From assembly GCA_964468755.1 (NCBI GenBank), contig CAYXWH010000039.1:1-17851 (forward strand): DNA of 17,851 bases. Direction: 5' to 3'. The notes below the pieces were generated by a model. It saw only the letters and a list, made by a program, of their open reading frames with translations, made no database searches and was not told where the DNA came from. The number at the start of each line of letters is the position of its first letter. Position 1 is the stretch's first letter. The stretch is from CAYXWH01 sp964468755 (GTDB lineage: Bacteria > Chloroflexota > Dehalococcoidia > Dehalococcoidales > RBG-16-60-22). The translations under genes were made by a program, and so were the position numbers. Shown one piece after another: positions 1-7,074 of this stretch.

Positions 1-2
1 TA

Positions 3-1508
3 ACCGATTTCGCCCGGGGTCTCAGCCAGCTTGGCTTTGAGATATTCAGCACCGGCGGTACCAAAAAGGCGCTAGCCGAGGCCGAAGTACCGGTGAGAGG
101 TGTATCGGAGATTACCGGGTTTCCCGAAATTCTGGATGGCCGGGTGAAAACACTGCACCCGGTGGTCCATGGCGGTATTCTTGCCCGGCGTGACCTGCCG
201 TCTCACATGGAGGAACTAGCCAGAAATAACATCGAGACTATCGACCTGGTGGCGGTGAACCTTTACCCCTTTGTCCAGACAGTCTCCAGAGAGGGGGTTA
301 CCCTGGGAGAGGCGCTGGAGAACATTGACATCGGCGGGCCGACGATGATCCGGGCGGCGGCGAAGAATTTCCCCGGTGTCATTGTGGTGGTCGACCCGGC
401 TGATTATCAGTCGGTCCTGGAGAAGTTGCAGAAGGGCGAACTGGAGCTCGACGAGCGCCAACGGCTGGCGCAAAAGGCGTTCCAGCACGTGGCGGTCTAT
501 GACACCGCCATCTCGCAGTACCTGCGCCAGGACACCAGGGAGCTTCCGGATGTAGTGACCATTGCCATGAAGAAGCGCTTCGGTCTGCGCTATGGGGAGA
601 ATCCCCATCAGCAGGCGGCGTTCTACGCCGAGCAGTCGGTGGCGGGTAAGCAGAATACCGGCATTACCGGGGCAAGCCAGCTCTGGGGAAAGGAACTTTC
701 TTTCAATAACATCCTGGATGCCGATGCCGCCTGGGGGGCGGTGACCGATTTTGCCGCACCGACGGTGGCGGTTATCAAGCATACCAACCCCTGCGGTCTC
801 GCCAGTCATGAAGATATTGCCGAGGCGTATAATCGGGCATTCAGCGGCGATTCGGTGGCTGCCTTTGGCGGCATTGTCGCTGCCAATCGCCCGGTTACTG
901 CCGCCATGGCGGAAGCCATGCGGTCGGTGTTCTATGAGATAGTCATTGCCCCCGAGTACCAGCCGGAGGCGCTTGAGCTATTGAAAAAGAAGAAGGATTT
1001 GCGTATTCTGGTGGCAGAACTGCCGCCGGGCTATGGTCAGGACGGCACGGGCTACCTGGACATCCGCCGGGTAAAAGGCGGCTTTCTGGTGCAGGACTCA
1101 GACTCGTTGCCCGAAGGTGAGGTCAATCTGAAAACGGTAACCAAACGTGAACCGACTCCTGAAGAAGTACAGGGCTTGCTCTTCGCCTGGCGGGCGGTCA
1201 AGCACGTCAAATCAAACGCTATTGTGCTGGTCAAGGGGAAGACGCTGGCGGGCATGGGAGCCGGACAGCCCAGCCGCATTGTCAGCGCCCGGATAGCCAT
1301 AGAGAAGGCTGGCGACAAGACGAAAGGGAGCGTACTTGCCTCGGATGCCATGTTCCCCTTCCCGGACGTGGTCGAGGCGGCGGCGGCCGGCGGGGTGACC
1401 GCCATTATCCAGCCCGGCGGCTCGATACGGGATGAGGACTCGATAAAAGCCGCGGACAAGCATAATATCGCCATGGTATTTACCGGCGTCAGGCACTTCA
1501 GACATTAG
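3..1508 (+). CDS. purH: Bifunctional AICAR transformylase / IMP cyclohydrolase, 5'-truncated by the window edge
   Basis: PurH catalyses the last two steps of de novo IMP synthesis in the cytoplasm: formyl transfer from 10-formyl-THF to AICAR, then ring closure. The frame is open from base 3, before the first in-frame ATG/GTG, and already reads as PurH there (FSTGGTKKAL), so only roughly the first 10-15 residues are off the window. The N-terminal MGS-like cyclohydrolase domain shows LDGRVKTLHP, DLVAVNLYPF and NIDIGGPTMIRAAAKNF. The transformylase domain shows LRYGENPHQ, LSFNNILDADAAW and the catalytic KHTNPCG near bases 775-800. The C-terminus ends in the family hallmark RHFRH. About 501 residues are visible, against about 510-530 for the family. 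It is followed 14 bp later by a small ORF on the same strand. Identification is secure; the true start cannot be seen. Confidence 0.97.
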   Translation, partial: TDFARGLSQLGFEIFSTGGTKKALAEAEVPVRGVSEITGFPEILDGRVKTLHPVVHGGILARRDLPSHMEELARNNIETIDLVAVNLYPFVQTVSREGVTLGEALENIDIGGPTMIRAAAKNFPGVIVVVDPADYQSVLEKLQKGELELDERQRLAQKAFQHVAVYDTAISQYLRQDTRELPDVVTIAMKKRFGLRYGENPHQQAAFYAEQSVAGKQNTGITGASQLWGKELSFNNILDADAAWGAVTDFAAPTVAVIKHTNPCGLASHEDIAEAYNRAFSGDSVAAFGGIVAANRPVTAAMAEAMRSVFYEIVIAPEYQPEALELLKKKKDLRILVAELPPGYGQDGTGYLDIRRVKGGFLVQDSDSLPEGEVNLKTVTKREPTPEEVQGLLFAWRAVKHVKSNAIVLVKGKTLAGMGAGQPSRIVSARIAIEKAGDKTKGSVLASDAMFPFPDVVEAAAAGGVTAIIQPGGSIRDEDSIKAADKHNIAMVFTGVRHFRH

Positions 1509-1522
1509 AATGGGTAAGGCAG

Positions 1523-1846
1523 GTGATGGCAGCCAGTACTGATACTATTATTGCCCGTTTAGATGAGATAGTTACTTCGCTACCGGTTGAGGAGAAAGAG
1601 CTGTTTCAACGGATATATGCGGTAACGGTGACTACTGGTGAGCAAAACTTTCCCGGAAACATGGAACCCTGGGTCAAGCGACAGTCTGGTTCACGCAATA
1701 AGGTAGCCAGGCAGCAGATAGTCCGGGTAACCAGCAAAGTACCCCCTGAGGGGACAATTTTTAACCGTCTACATGCCTCGTACCCCATTAAGGTGACCCG
1801 ACAGGTCAGGCAGTATCTGGACTGTAAGGAGGTATCGGGTGGCTAA
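1523..1846 (+). CDS. Small conserved-looking protein of unknown function, possibly a fragment of a larger protein
   Basis: This 107-codon ORF is squeezed between purH (14 bp upstream) and the NAD-salvage fusion gene, which it overlaps by 8 bp. Its 3' end encodes the Shine-Dalgarno of that next gene, so translation is probably coupled. The start is GTG at 1523 or ATG at 1526; a purine-rich AGGCAGG lies just upstream. I do not recognise it firmly. The protein has a short predicted helix (about residues 6-35), then a basic central part with W49, a QIVRVTSKV strand and an EGTIFNRLHASYP stretch. It has no signal peptide, membrane segment or obvious catalytic motif. The EGTxFN-xLxAS region reminds me of the N-terminus of longer HIT/GalT-like hypothetical proteins, which would make this a truncated remnant, but that is recollection only. 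It is probably real because of its tight spacing. Confidence 0.6.
   Translation: MMAASTDTIIARLDEIVTSLPVEEKELFQRIYAVTVTTGEQNFPGNMEPWVKRQSGSRNKVARQQIVRVTSKVPPEGTIFNRLHASYPIKVTRQVRQYLDCKEVSGG
1826..1832 (+). promoter_or_regulatory. Strong Shine-Dalgarno fixing the GTG start of the NAD-salvage fusion gene
   Basis: AAGGAGG is a near-perfect anti-16S match, placed 6 nt before the GTG at 1839. It lies inside the last codons of the preceding small ORF. It decides in favour of GTG 1839 as the start, which keeps the complete nicotinamidase N-terminus including the catalytic Asp. Confidence 0.85.
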
Positions 1847-3368
1847 CGCGGTTCTGGTTATTGATATGCTCCGGGGCTTTCTTGAAGAAGGGCACCCCCT
1901 GTACTGTGGTGCTCGTGCCCGCCGTATCATCCCCAATATCCAGGGACTGCTGGAGCGGGAACTGGCTCAGGGTTCCCAGGTCTTTTTTATCAGCGACCAG
2001 CATGACCCCGATGACCTCGAGTTCAAGATGTTTCCGCCCCATTGTATTGCCGGTACGGTTGAGGCTGAGGTAATCCCGGAACTGTCCGGCTATGCCGGTG
2101 AAGTAATACCCAAGAGGCGGTATAGCGCGTTCTTCGGGACACCACTTGAGCAGAAACTGCGGGAACTCAATCCGGCGAAAATAATTGTCTGCGGGGTATG
2201 CACTGACATCTGTGTGCTGCATACGGTGACCAATGCCCGGAACCGTGATTATCTCGTCGAGGTACCGGTCGACTGCGTGGCTTCATTTGATGAAAAAGCG
2301 CACCGCTATGCCCTGGAGCACATGGAGAAGGTACTCGGTGCCAGGCTGACCAGGTTCAGGGAAATCCGGATAAAGCCGACCCAATTCAGACCCGGTGACG
2401 AGGTGCTGTCGGGAGAGACCGCCGATATCTACTTCGCCCGCACCATTGATATCCTGAAGGCTGAGGGGCTTAACCCGGCGGCAACCATGGAGGTGTTTGG
2501 CAGTCGGGCAGGGATACTCTGCGGCATCGGGGAGGTAAAGTCGTTGCTGGCGGAAGTCCTGCCTGACGATAACCGTGAGGTATGGGCTATTGGTGAAGGC
2601 GAAGCGATGGAGCCGAAGGAAGTGGTGCTGCGTATTACCGCGCCATATCAGAGCTACGGACTGTATGAGACGGCTATCTGTGGTATTCTGGCTGATTGTA
2701 GCGGCTGGGCTACCGCTGCCCGGGAATGCGTTGAGGCTGCTGGTAACGTGCCTATTATCGCCTTCGGGGCGCGGCATGTACACCCGGCAGTAGCCGGGGT
2801 GATGGACTACTCGGCGGTCGTTGGCGGCTGTGCCGGTTGTTCCAGTATCGCCGGTGCCAGGCTGGCCGGGATAGAGCCATCGGGCACCATGCCTCATGCC
2901 CTGATTATCGTGATAGGGGATACCGTAAAGGCAACGGTGACCTTTGATAAGCATATGCCGCCGGAGGTGCCACGGATTTCACTGGTTGATACCTTCAAGG
3001 ACGAAGCCGAGGAGAGCCTCCGCGTTGCGGAAGCACTGGGAAAGAAGCTGAGCAGTGTGCGACTCGACACGCCGGGCGAGCGTGGGGGGGTGACCGCTGA
3101 CCTGGTAAAAGAGGTAAGGGCCAGGCTTGACCTGAGCGGCTACAAGCACGTGAAAATATTCGTTACCGGTGGTCTTGACCCGGAGCGTATTGGCTATTTC
3201 CTGGAGAGTGGAGCTCCGGTCGACGGCTTTGGCGTGGGCAGCTACATCAGTGGTGCCAAGCCGATTGATTTTACCGCTGACCTGCACGCAATTGATGGCA
3301 AACCGATTGCCAAGCGAGGCAGAATTCCAGGAATAACCCCCAATCCCCGGCTCAAGCGGGTGCTATAA
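1839..3368 (+). CDS. Fusion protein: nicotinamidase (PncA-like) + archaeal-type nicotinate phosphoribosyltransferase (PncB-like)
   Basis: The 509-residue protein joins two successive enzymes of the Preiss-Handler/NAD salvage route. Residues 1-170 are an isochorismatase-fold nicotinamidase: D9 (VIDMLRGF), K92 (PKRRYSAF) and C125 (GVCTDICVLHT) match the catalytic triad. D53, H55 (SDQHDPDD) and H68 (FPPHCIAGT) match the metal ligands. Residues from about 183 to the end are a nicotinate phosphoribosyltransferase of the Thermoplasma type: GETADIYFARTI, YETAICGI, FGARHVHP, SGTMPHAL, LVDTFKDE, RLDTPGERGG, VTGGLDPERI and GFGVGSYISGAKP. Nicotinamide would be deamidated to nicotinate and then converted to nicotinate mononucleotide with PRPP in one cytosolic polypeptide. 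The PRTase part (about 330 residues) stops just after the GKPIAKRG segment, so it lacks the Cys-rich tail I remember from the Thermoplasma enzyme. The frame is continuous through the junction. The start is GTG with a strong SD. Confidence 0.93.
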   Translation: MANAVLVIDMLRGFLEEGHPLYCGARARRIIPNIQGLLERELAQGSQVFFISDQHDPDDLEFKMFPPHCIAGTVEAEVIPELSGYAGEVIPKRRYSAFFGTPLEQKLRELNPAKIIVCGVCTDICVLHTVTNARNRDYLVEVPVDCVASFDEKAHRYALEHMEKVLGARLTRFREIRIKPTQFRPGDEVLSGETADIYFARTIDILKAEGLNPAATMEVFGSRAGILCGIGEVKSLLAEVLPDDNREVWAIGEGEAMEPKEVVLRITAPYQSYGLYETAICGILADCSGWATAARECVEAAGNVPIIAFGARHVHPAVAGVMDYSAVVGGCAGCSSIAGARLAGIEPSGTMPHALIIVIGDTVKATVTFDKHMPPEVPRISLVDTFKDEAEESLRVAEALGKKLSSVRLDTPGERGGVTADLVKEVRARLDLSGYKHVKIFVTGGLDPERIGYFLESGAPVDGFGVGSYISGAKPIDFTADLHAIDGKPIAKRGRIPGITPNPRLKRVL

Positions 3369-3406
3369 TCGGGAATACCGGGTGACTACATTGATGAGGA
3401 GCTGTC

Positions 3407-4177
3407 ATGGTCGAGTTTATGGTTTCCTTCTTTAACTCCTTCTATGCCAATCCCAGTGCCTGGGGTATCGGGTTGGCAATACTCTTCGGCGCTATCTGGC
3501 TGGCTGGCTACTGGCCGCCGTTATTTAAGCGGTACTGGCTGTGGCTGGTTCTGGTTGGCGGCGCCTTTTTCACCTGGGCAGCCGCCAGCTTCATTCAACT
3601 TCCCCTCCAGATACTGGTCGGGCGGGCACTGGGCTCTTTCTGGAGCCAGGAAGTCCTCCAGCAATGGATTCTGCTTACCGGGATACCCCAGATATTGCTC
3701 AGCGGGCTGGTACAGGAAGGGGCGAAGATGGTGCCGATGGTCATCTGGTGGGCTCGCGAGCATAAGGACATCGCTCCCAAACTGGGGCTGATGATTGGAG
3801 CGGTGGTTGGTGCGGGCTTTGGTGTCCTGGAAGCCCAGTGGGCGCACAATCAAATCTTTGCCGCCGGATGGACCTGGGAAGCGGTGCAAGCCGGCGGACC
3901 GGTGGTGCTGGCTGCATTCTGGGAACGGTTCTTTGTCGTTGCCTTACACATCGGGGCTTCCTCGCTGGCGGGCTATGGTCTGGCGAAAGGCTGGGGGTGG
4001 CAATTCTATCTGATTGCCTCCTTCTTACACGGTCTTATCAACTACAGTGCCGTTCTCATTACCGCGGGAGTGGTGAACATCGTGCAGCTGGAGATATATG
4101 TCGCCGTGGTGGCGGTAGTGGTCAGTGGAGTGGCGCTCTGGCTGAGGTGGCGGAAATCGGCTGAACCGGAAGAGTAG
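3407..4177 (+). CDS. Polytopic membrane protein, PrsW/YhfC-like (putative glutamic-type intramembrane protease superfamily)
   Basis: The 256-residue protein is very hydrophobic, with about seven predicted membrane segments (roughly 18-37, 44-63, 86-103, 126-142, 165-190, 198-215 and 222-245) and a short charged C-terminus. Four motifs sit in the order expected for the PrsW/YhfC/CPBP group: QEGAK at 103-107, GFGVLEA at 137-143, ER-x6-H at 173-181 (WERFFVVALH) and HGLINY at 208-213. In PrsW-type proteins the first motif is normally EExxK; here the first Glu is Gln, while E104 and K107 remain. The start ATG has GAGGAG 5 nt upstream. It lies 38 bp after the NAD-salvage gene and is probably co-transcribed with it. 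Its 3' end faces tilS with only 4 bp between stops. Protease activity is inference; substrate and role are unknown. Confidence 0.75.
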   Translation: MVEFMVSFFNSFYANPSAWGIGLAILFGAIWLAGYWPPLFKRYWLWLVLVGGAFFTWAAASFIQLPLQILVGRALGSFWSQEVLQQWILLTGIPQILLSGLVQEGAKMVPMVIWWAREHKDIAPKLGLMIGAVVGAGFGVLEAQWAHNQIFAAGWTWEAVQAGGPVVLAAFWERFFVVALHIGASSLAGYGLAKGWGWQFYLIASFLHGLINYSAVLITAGVVNIVQLEIYVAVVAVVVSGVALWLRWRKSAEPEE

Positions 4178-4181
4178 GGAG

Positions 4182-5600
4182 TCATCGCCGGCTGAATTTC
4201 AGGTGCAGCACCTGTTCCGTAGTTTCGGTAACCTTGGCGCGCTCATCAATACGCCAGCCGATCACCCATATGATGTTATGGGGGGAACAGATGAGGGGGA
4301 TATTGGGTCGCCAGGCGCGGGGGATTTTGGCATCGATCATGAATTCGCCGAGCTTCTTGGGCTGGCTCATGCCCTGCGGCTGAAAACGGTCGCCGTATTG
4401 GCGGGGACGTACCGTGAGCCTGGAGCCCACTCTGTCGAAATCCAGGCAGGCGGTAAATTCGTCACCTTTTTCACTGGTTTCTTCCTTCCCGGTGATGAGC
4501 GCGGTTATTTCCCCACCGGGAAGTGAAGTCTGACCGGGAACGGTGAGCGGTACCTCGGATTGCAGCGGTGGGAAGGGAGACCGCGCTGCCGGGTAAACGC
4601 CGAGCCGGTAGCTATCGTATTCAATGGCGAAGGTCAGCCCATACGGCAGGCTGATTCTTTTGCCGGTCGGTTTTGGGAGCGCATTGATGAGATCGTCAAT
4701 GTGACCGGCTTCAATGTCCTTGAGATTACCGGCAAGCTGCTCGATTCCGGCGCGGAGAAGGTGGCGCTGAAGCGCCGGCTCTAATTGACCTAATTTCTGT
4801 TTGTGAAAAATAATGGCGTTGTTTCCTTCGGCGACCACTTCATGCCACAACCTGCCGGTCTCAATATCCAGAAAGTCGAGCTCATCTTCAGCCAGCCGGC
4901 CGGTCCGCAGCAGCGCTTGGATAACCCGGGGATTGTAGCTTTGCAGTAATGGCAGGAGCTGATGGCGGATGCGGTTTCTCAGCGGTGACAGTGACAGATT
5001 TGAGGTGTCGAGTCGCGGTTTAAGCCGGTGCTGATGGCAGTAGGCGGCGGTCTCCTCCCGGCTTATCTCCAGTAGCGGTCGAATAACGGTAAGCTTTTTT
5101 CCGCCGAACTGCCACCGGTTTACCGGCTGGAGTCCCCGTAAACCTCTGGTTCCGCTGCCCCGGACCAGGTGCATCAGTATGGTTTCAACATGGTCATCAA
5201 CCGTGTGACCCACGGCAACCCGGTCGGCGCCAATGGCGGTGGCGACCTCGGTGAGGAAGGTATAGCGCACCTCGCGGGCGGCTTCCTCCGGTGAGAGGCG
5301 GTGCTGTGCCTGATAGGAGGCTACATCACGTGTCTCTATCGCCGCCGGGATAGCTAGCTGTTCGGTGATTTGGGCAACAAACCGGGCATCTGCTTCAGAC
5401 TCGGCGCCACGGAGCTGGTGGTTGAGGTGGGCGGCATGCAGGTTTAGACCGAGCTTCTCCCGGAGTTTCTCCAGAACGTGGAGCAGGCAGACCGAATCCG
5501 GCCCACCGGAGACAGCCACGAGCAGCACCTTCCCGTTTGCCAGCAGCTTGTGTTCCTCGATGAAGCGAAGCACGCGTTGTTCCAGGGTTGCCTGTTTCAT
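4182..5600 (-). CDS. tilS: tRNA(Ile) lysidine synthetase
   Basis: TilS uses ATP and lysine to convert C34 of the CAU-anticodon tRNA-Ile to lysidine, switching its identity from AUG to AUA; it is normally essential in bacteria. The N-type ATP pyrophosphatase PP-loop SGGPDS is at residues 31-36, followed by HLNHQLRG at 58-65 and GHTVDDHVETILMHLVRGSGTRGL at 131-154, both characteristic of TilS. The middle region (about 230-310) is the substrate-binding helical part. The C-terminal domain (about 395-470) carries RPRQYGDRFQPQGM, KKLGEFMIDAKIPRAWR and VIGWRIDERAKVT. The length of 472 fits the long bacterial form. It starts 10 bp after the stop of the upstream DUF2344 gene on the same strand. No clear SD is visible, so it probably depends on translation of that gene. 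Confidence 0.96.
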   Translation of the reverse strand: MKQATLEQRVLRFIEEHKLLANGKVLLVAVSGGPDSVCLLHVLEKLREKLGLNLHAAHLNHQLRGAESEADARFVAQITEQLAIPAAIETRDVASYQAQHRLSPEEAAREVRYTFLTEVATAIGADRVAVGHTVDDHVETILMHLVRGSGTRGLRGLQPVNRWQFGGKKLTVIRPLLEISREETAAYCHQHRLKPRLDTSNLSLSPLRNRIRHQLLPLLQSYNPRVIQALLRTGRLAEDELDFLDIETGRLWHEVVAEGNNAIIFHKQKLGQLEPALQRHLLRAGIEQLAGNLKDIEAGHIDDLINALPKPTGKRISLPYGLTFAIEYDSYRLGVYPAARSPFPPLQSEVPLTVPGQTSLPGGEITALITGKEETSEKGDEFTACLDFDRVGSRLTVRPRQYGDRFQPQGMSQPKKLGEFMIDAKIPRAWRPNIPLICSPHNIIWVIGWRIDERAKVTETTEQVLHLKFSRR

Positions 5601-5610
5601 AATCGATTGG

Positions 5611-6258
5611 CTAGCTCGTCCTCAGGATGAGACGGGTGCGATGTATCGACTGTGGATGGTCCTCAAAATCCAGAGCGGCGGTCACCTGCTCCGGCCTTCC
5701 TGAGCCGGTGCTGTCGCAGCGAAGGCTCATTCCCATTTCACAGTAGCCGGCGTGCCATTTTATGAGCCAGAGGTCATCAATTAATGCCCGCAGGTCATAG
5801 CGATGGGGCCCGGTATCTCGCATGTGCTGCCACGGCAGGTGTTCCCGTGCCAGCAGGGAAGCCATGGCTTCCGCTATCTCATCTTGCCCCCTGGAGGTCG
5901 CTATTGCCACGGTATACTCGGCGTGGCGGACCTGGGATTGCAGGGACGGCATGATTGCCGGTATCTGGTATACCTGGAGCAGTCCGATGCCGGTGGGCAG
6001 CTGCCGGCTGACCGCAGTGGTAAAGGAGTGGGGGGAGATCCACTCCGCCAGGGAAATGTCCATCAGTTCGGATTCGCTGGTAACGCCCAGCGCCAGGGGT
6101 GCTGCCAGGGATATTCGGGGGTGGGGATTAAATCCCTCGGAATATGCCAGAATGATACCGGCCCGGGTAAACGCCCGCTGCCAGAGGCGTATTATATCCA
6201 GGTGGGAGATGAATTTCACCTCTTCACCGCGACCAAATCTAATACGTAAACGCTGCAT
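5611..6258 (-). CDS. DUF2344 / TIGR03936 family protein (radical-SAM-linked protein)
   Basis: The 215-residue protein matches the DUF2344 family at its N-terminus: RLRIRFGRGEEVKFISHLDIIRLWQRA (residues 3-29), then an AYSEGFNPHPRISLAAPLALG block (38-58) and a SESELMDISLAE stretch. In many genomes this family is encoded beside, or fused to, a B12-binding radical SAM protein; its biochemical role is not established. No radical SAM partner is present in this window. It ends 10 bp before tilS on the same strand, so the two are likely one transcript. The start ATG at 6258 has only a weak AGGA about 14 nt upstream. Family assignment is good; function is unknown. Confidence 0.88.
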   Translation of the reverse strand: MQRLRIRFGRGEEVKFISHLDIIRLWQRAFTRAGIILAYSEGFNPHPRISLAAPLALGVTSESELMDISLAEWISPHSFTTAVSRQLPTGIGLLQVYQIPAIMPSLQSQVRHAEYTVAIATSRGQDEIAEAMASLLAREHLPWQHMRDTGPHRYDLRALIDDLWLIKWHAGYCEMGMSLRCDSTGSGRPEQVTAALDFEDHPQSIHRTRLILRTS

Positions 6259-6328
6259 AATCTTTATCAGTCCTAAATTATTAATAATTGTGCTTCCGGT
6301 GGGTACTCACGGTTACCTGAATGCACTT

Positions 6329-6977
6329 CTACTGTGTTGCTTTCTTGTCCGCCCGGTTCCGGTTTTTCGAATCGGTTTTTCTGGCGGCAACCGCCTGTTT
6401 TTCCTTGGTAAGCAGGATTTTCTCGATTTTACGTCCCCGCATTTNNNNNNNNNNNNNNNNNNNNNNNNNNNNNNNNNNNNNNNNNNNNNNNNNNNNNNNN
6501 NNNNNNNNNNNNNNNNNNNNNNNNNNNNNNNNNNNNNNNNNNNNGGATGAAGATAAAGGGGGTAAACAGCCAGGAGAAGAACTGCAGGGGGCGGGCGAAA
6601 AGGATGGACATTCGCTCGGCGTGCTGGGTGGCGAATGTCTTGGGGGTAGTTTCGGCAAAGATGAGCAACACAACAGTGATGCCGATGGTGGCGAAGAGGA
6701 CGCCGTGTTCGCCCCAGAAGGAGACCGCCAGCGCCGTAGCGATAGCCGCGGCGGCGGTATTGACCAGATTGGTGCCCAGCAGTACGTTGGAGAGGAACTT
6801 TTCCGGGTGCTCCAGCATGCTGGCCACATGCCGGGCGCCCTTTACCCGGTTGCTGACGAGTTGCTCCAGTTTTACCCGTTGCAGCGAGAGAAAGGCGGTT
6901 TCCGAGCTGCAGAAGAACGCCGATAGAATAATACAGGCAATCAGTAGCACTATGTATAAGGTCAGGTTCTCAGCCAT
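6329..6977 (-). CDS. CNNM/CorC-type (hemolysin-like) transporter, paralogue 1, interrupted by a scaffold gap
   Basis: The N-terminal 144 residues (DUF21/CNNM membrane domain, ending FIFI at the gap edge) and the C-terminal 37 residues (from MRGRKIEKILL) are visible; the central part is replaced by 100 Ns. Both ends match the intact paralogue at 7075-8403: from residue 19 the N-terminal part differs at only about 16 of 125 positions. Gap edges 6444 and 6545 correspond to 7196 and 7974 in the paralogue, so about 777 bp are missing. Replacing 100 Ns by 777 bp puts the two halves in the same frame and gives 441 residues, so the gene is probably intact. CorC-like proteins are membrane proteins with cytosolic CBS pairs, implicated in Mg2+/Co2+ efflux. 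Compared with the paralogue, SGSET has become CSSET. The start ATG at 6977 begins MAENLT. Confidence 0.85.
6445..6544. other. Scaffold gap (100 Ns) inside the first corC-like gene
   Basis: This is exactly 100 Ns, the usual placeholder for a gap of unknown length. Both flanks are near-identical to sequence in the adjacent paralogue (7092-7196 and 7974 onward), so the assembly most likely broke on the tandem near-repeat. Colinearity with the paralogue predicts about 777 missing bases. Confidence 0.97.
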
Positions 6978-7074
6978 ATAATACCACTCTATTTATGGAT
7001 GCCTTTTTCATTCCTATTATTACCGGAATCCGGGATTGTGTTATGTTCTGTCTTTTCCTGTTCATCACTGGCAC

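Noticed and set aside
216..809. 197-codon minus-strand ORF opposite purH
   Set aside because: It is an antisense shadow of a well-conserved purH frame; no motif or ribosome site supports it.
6290..6301. GTGCTTCCGGTG repeated at 11980-11991
   Set aside because: An exact 12-mer pair is expected by chance in a window of this size, and the surrounding sequences are unrelated.
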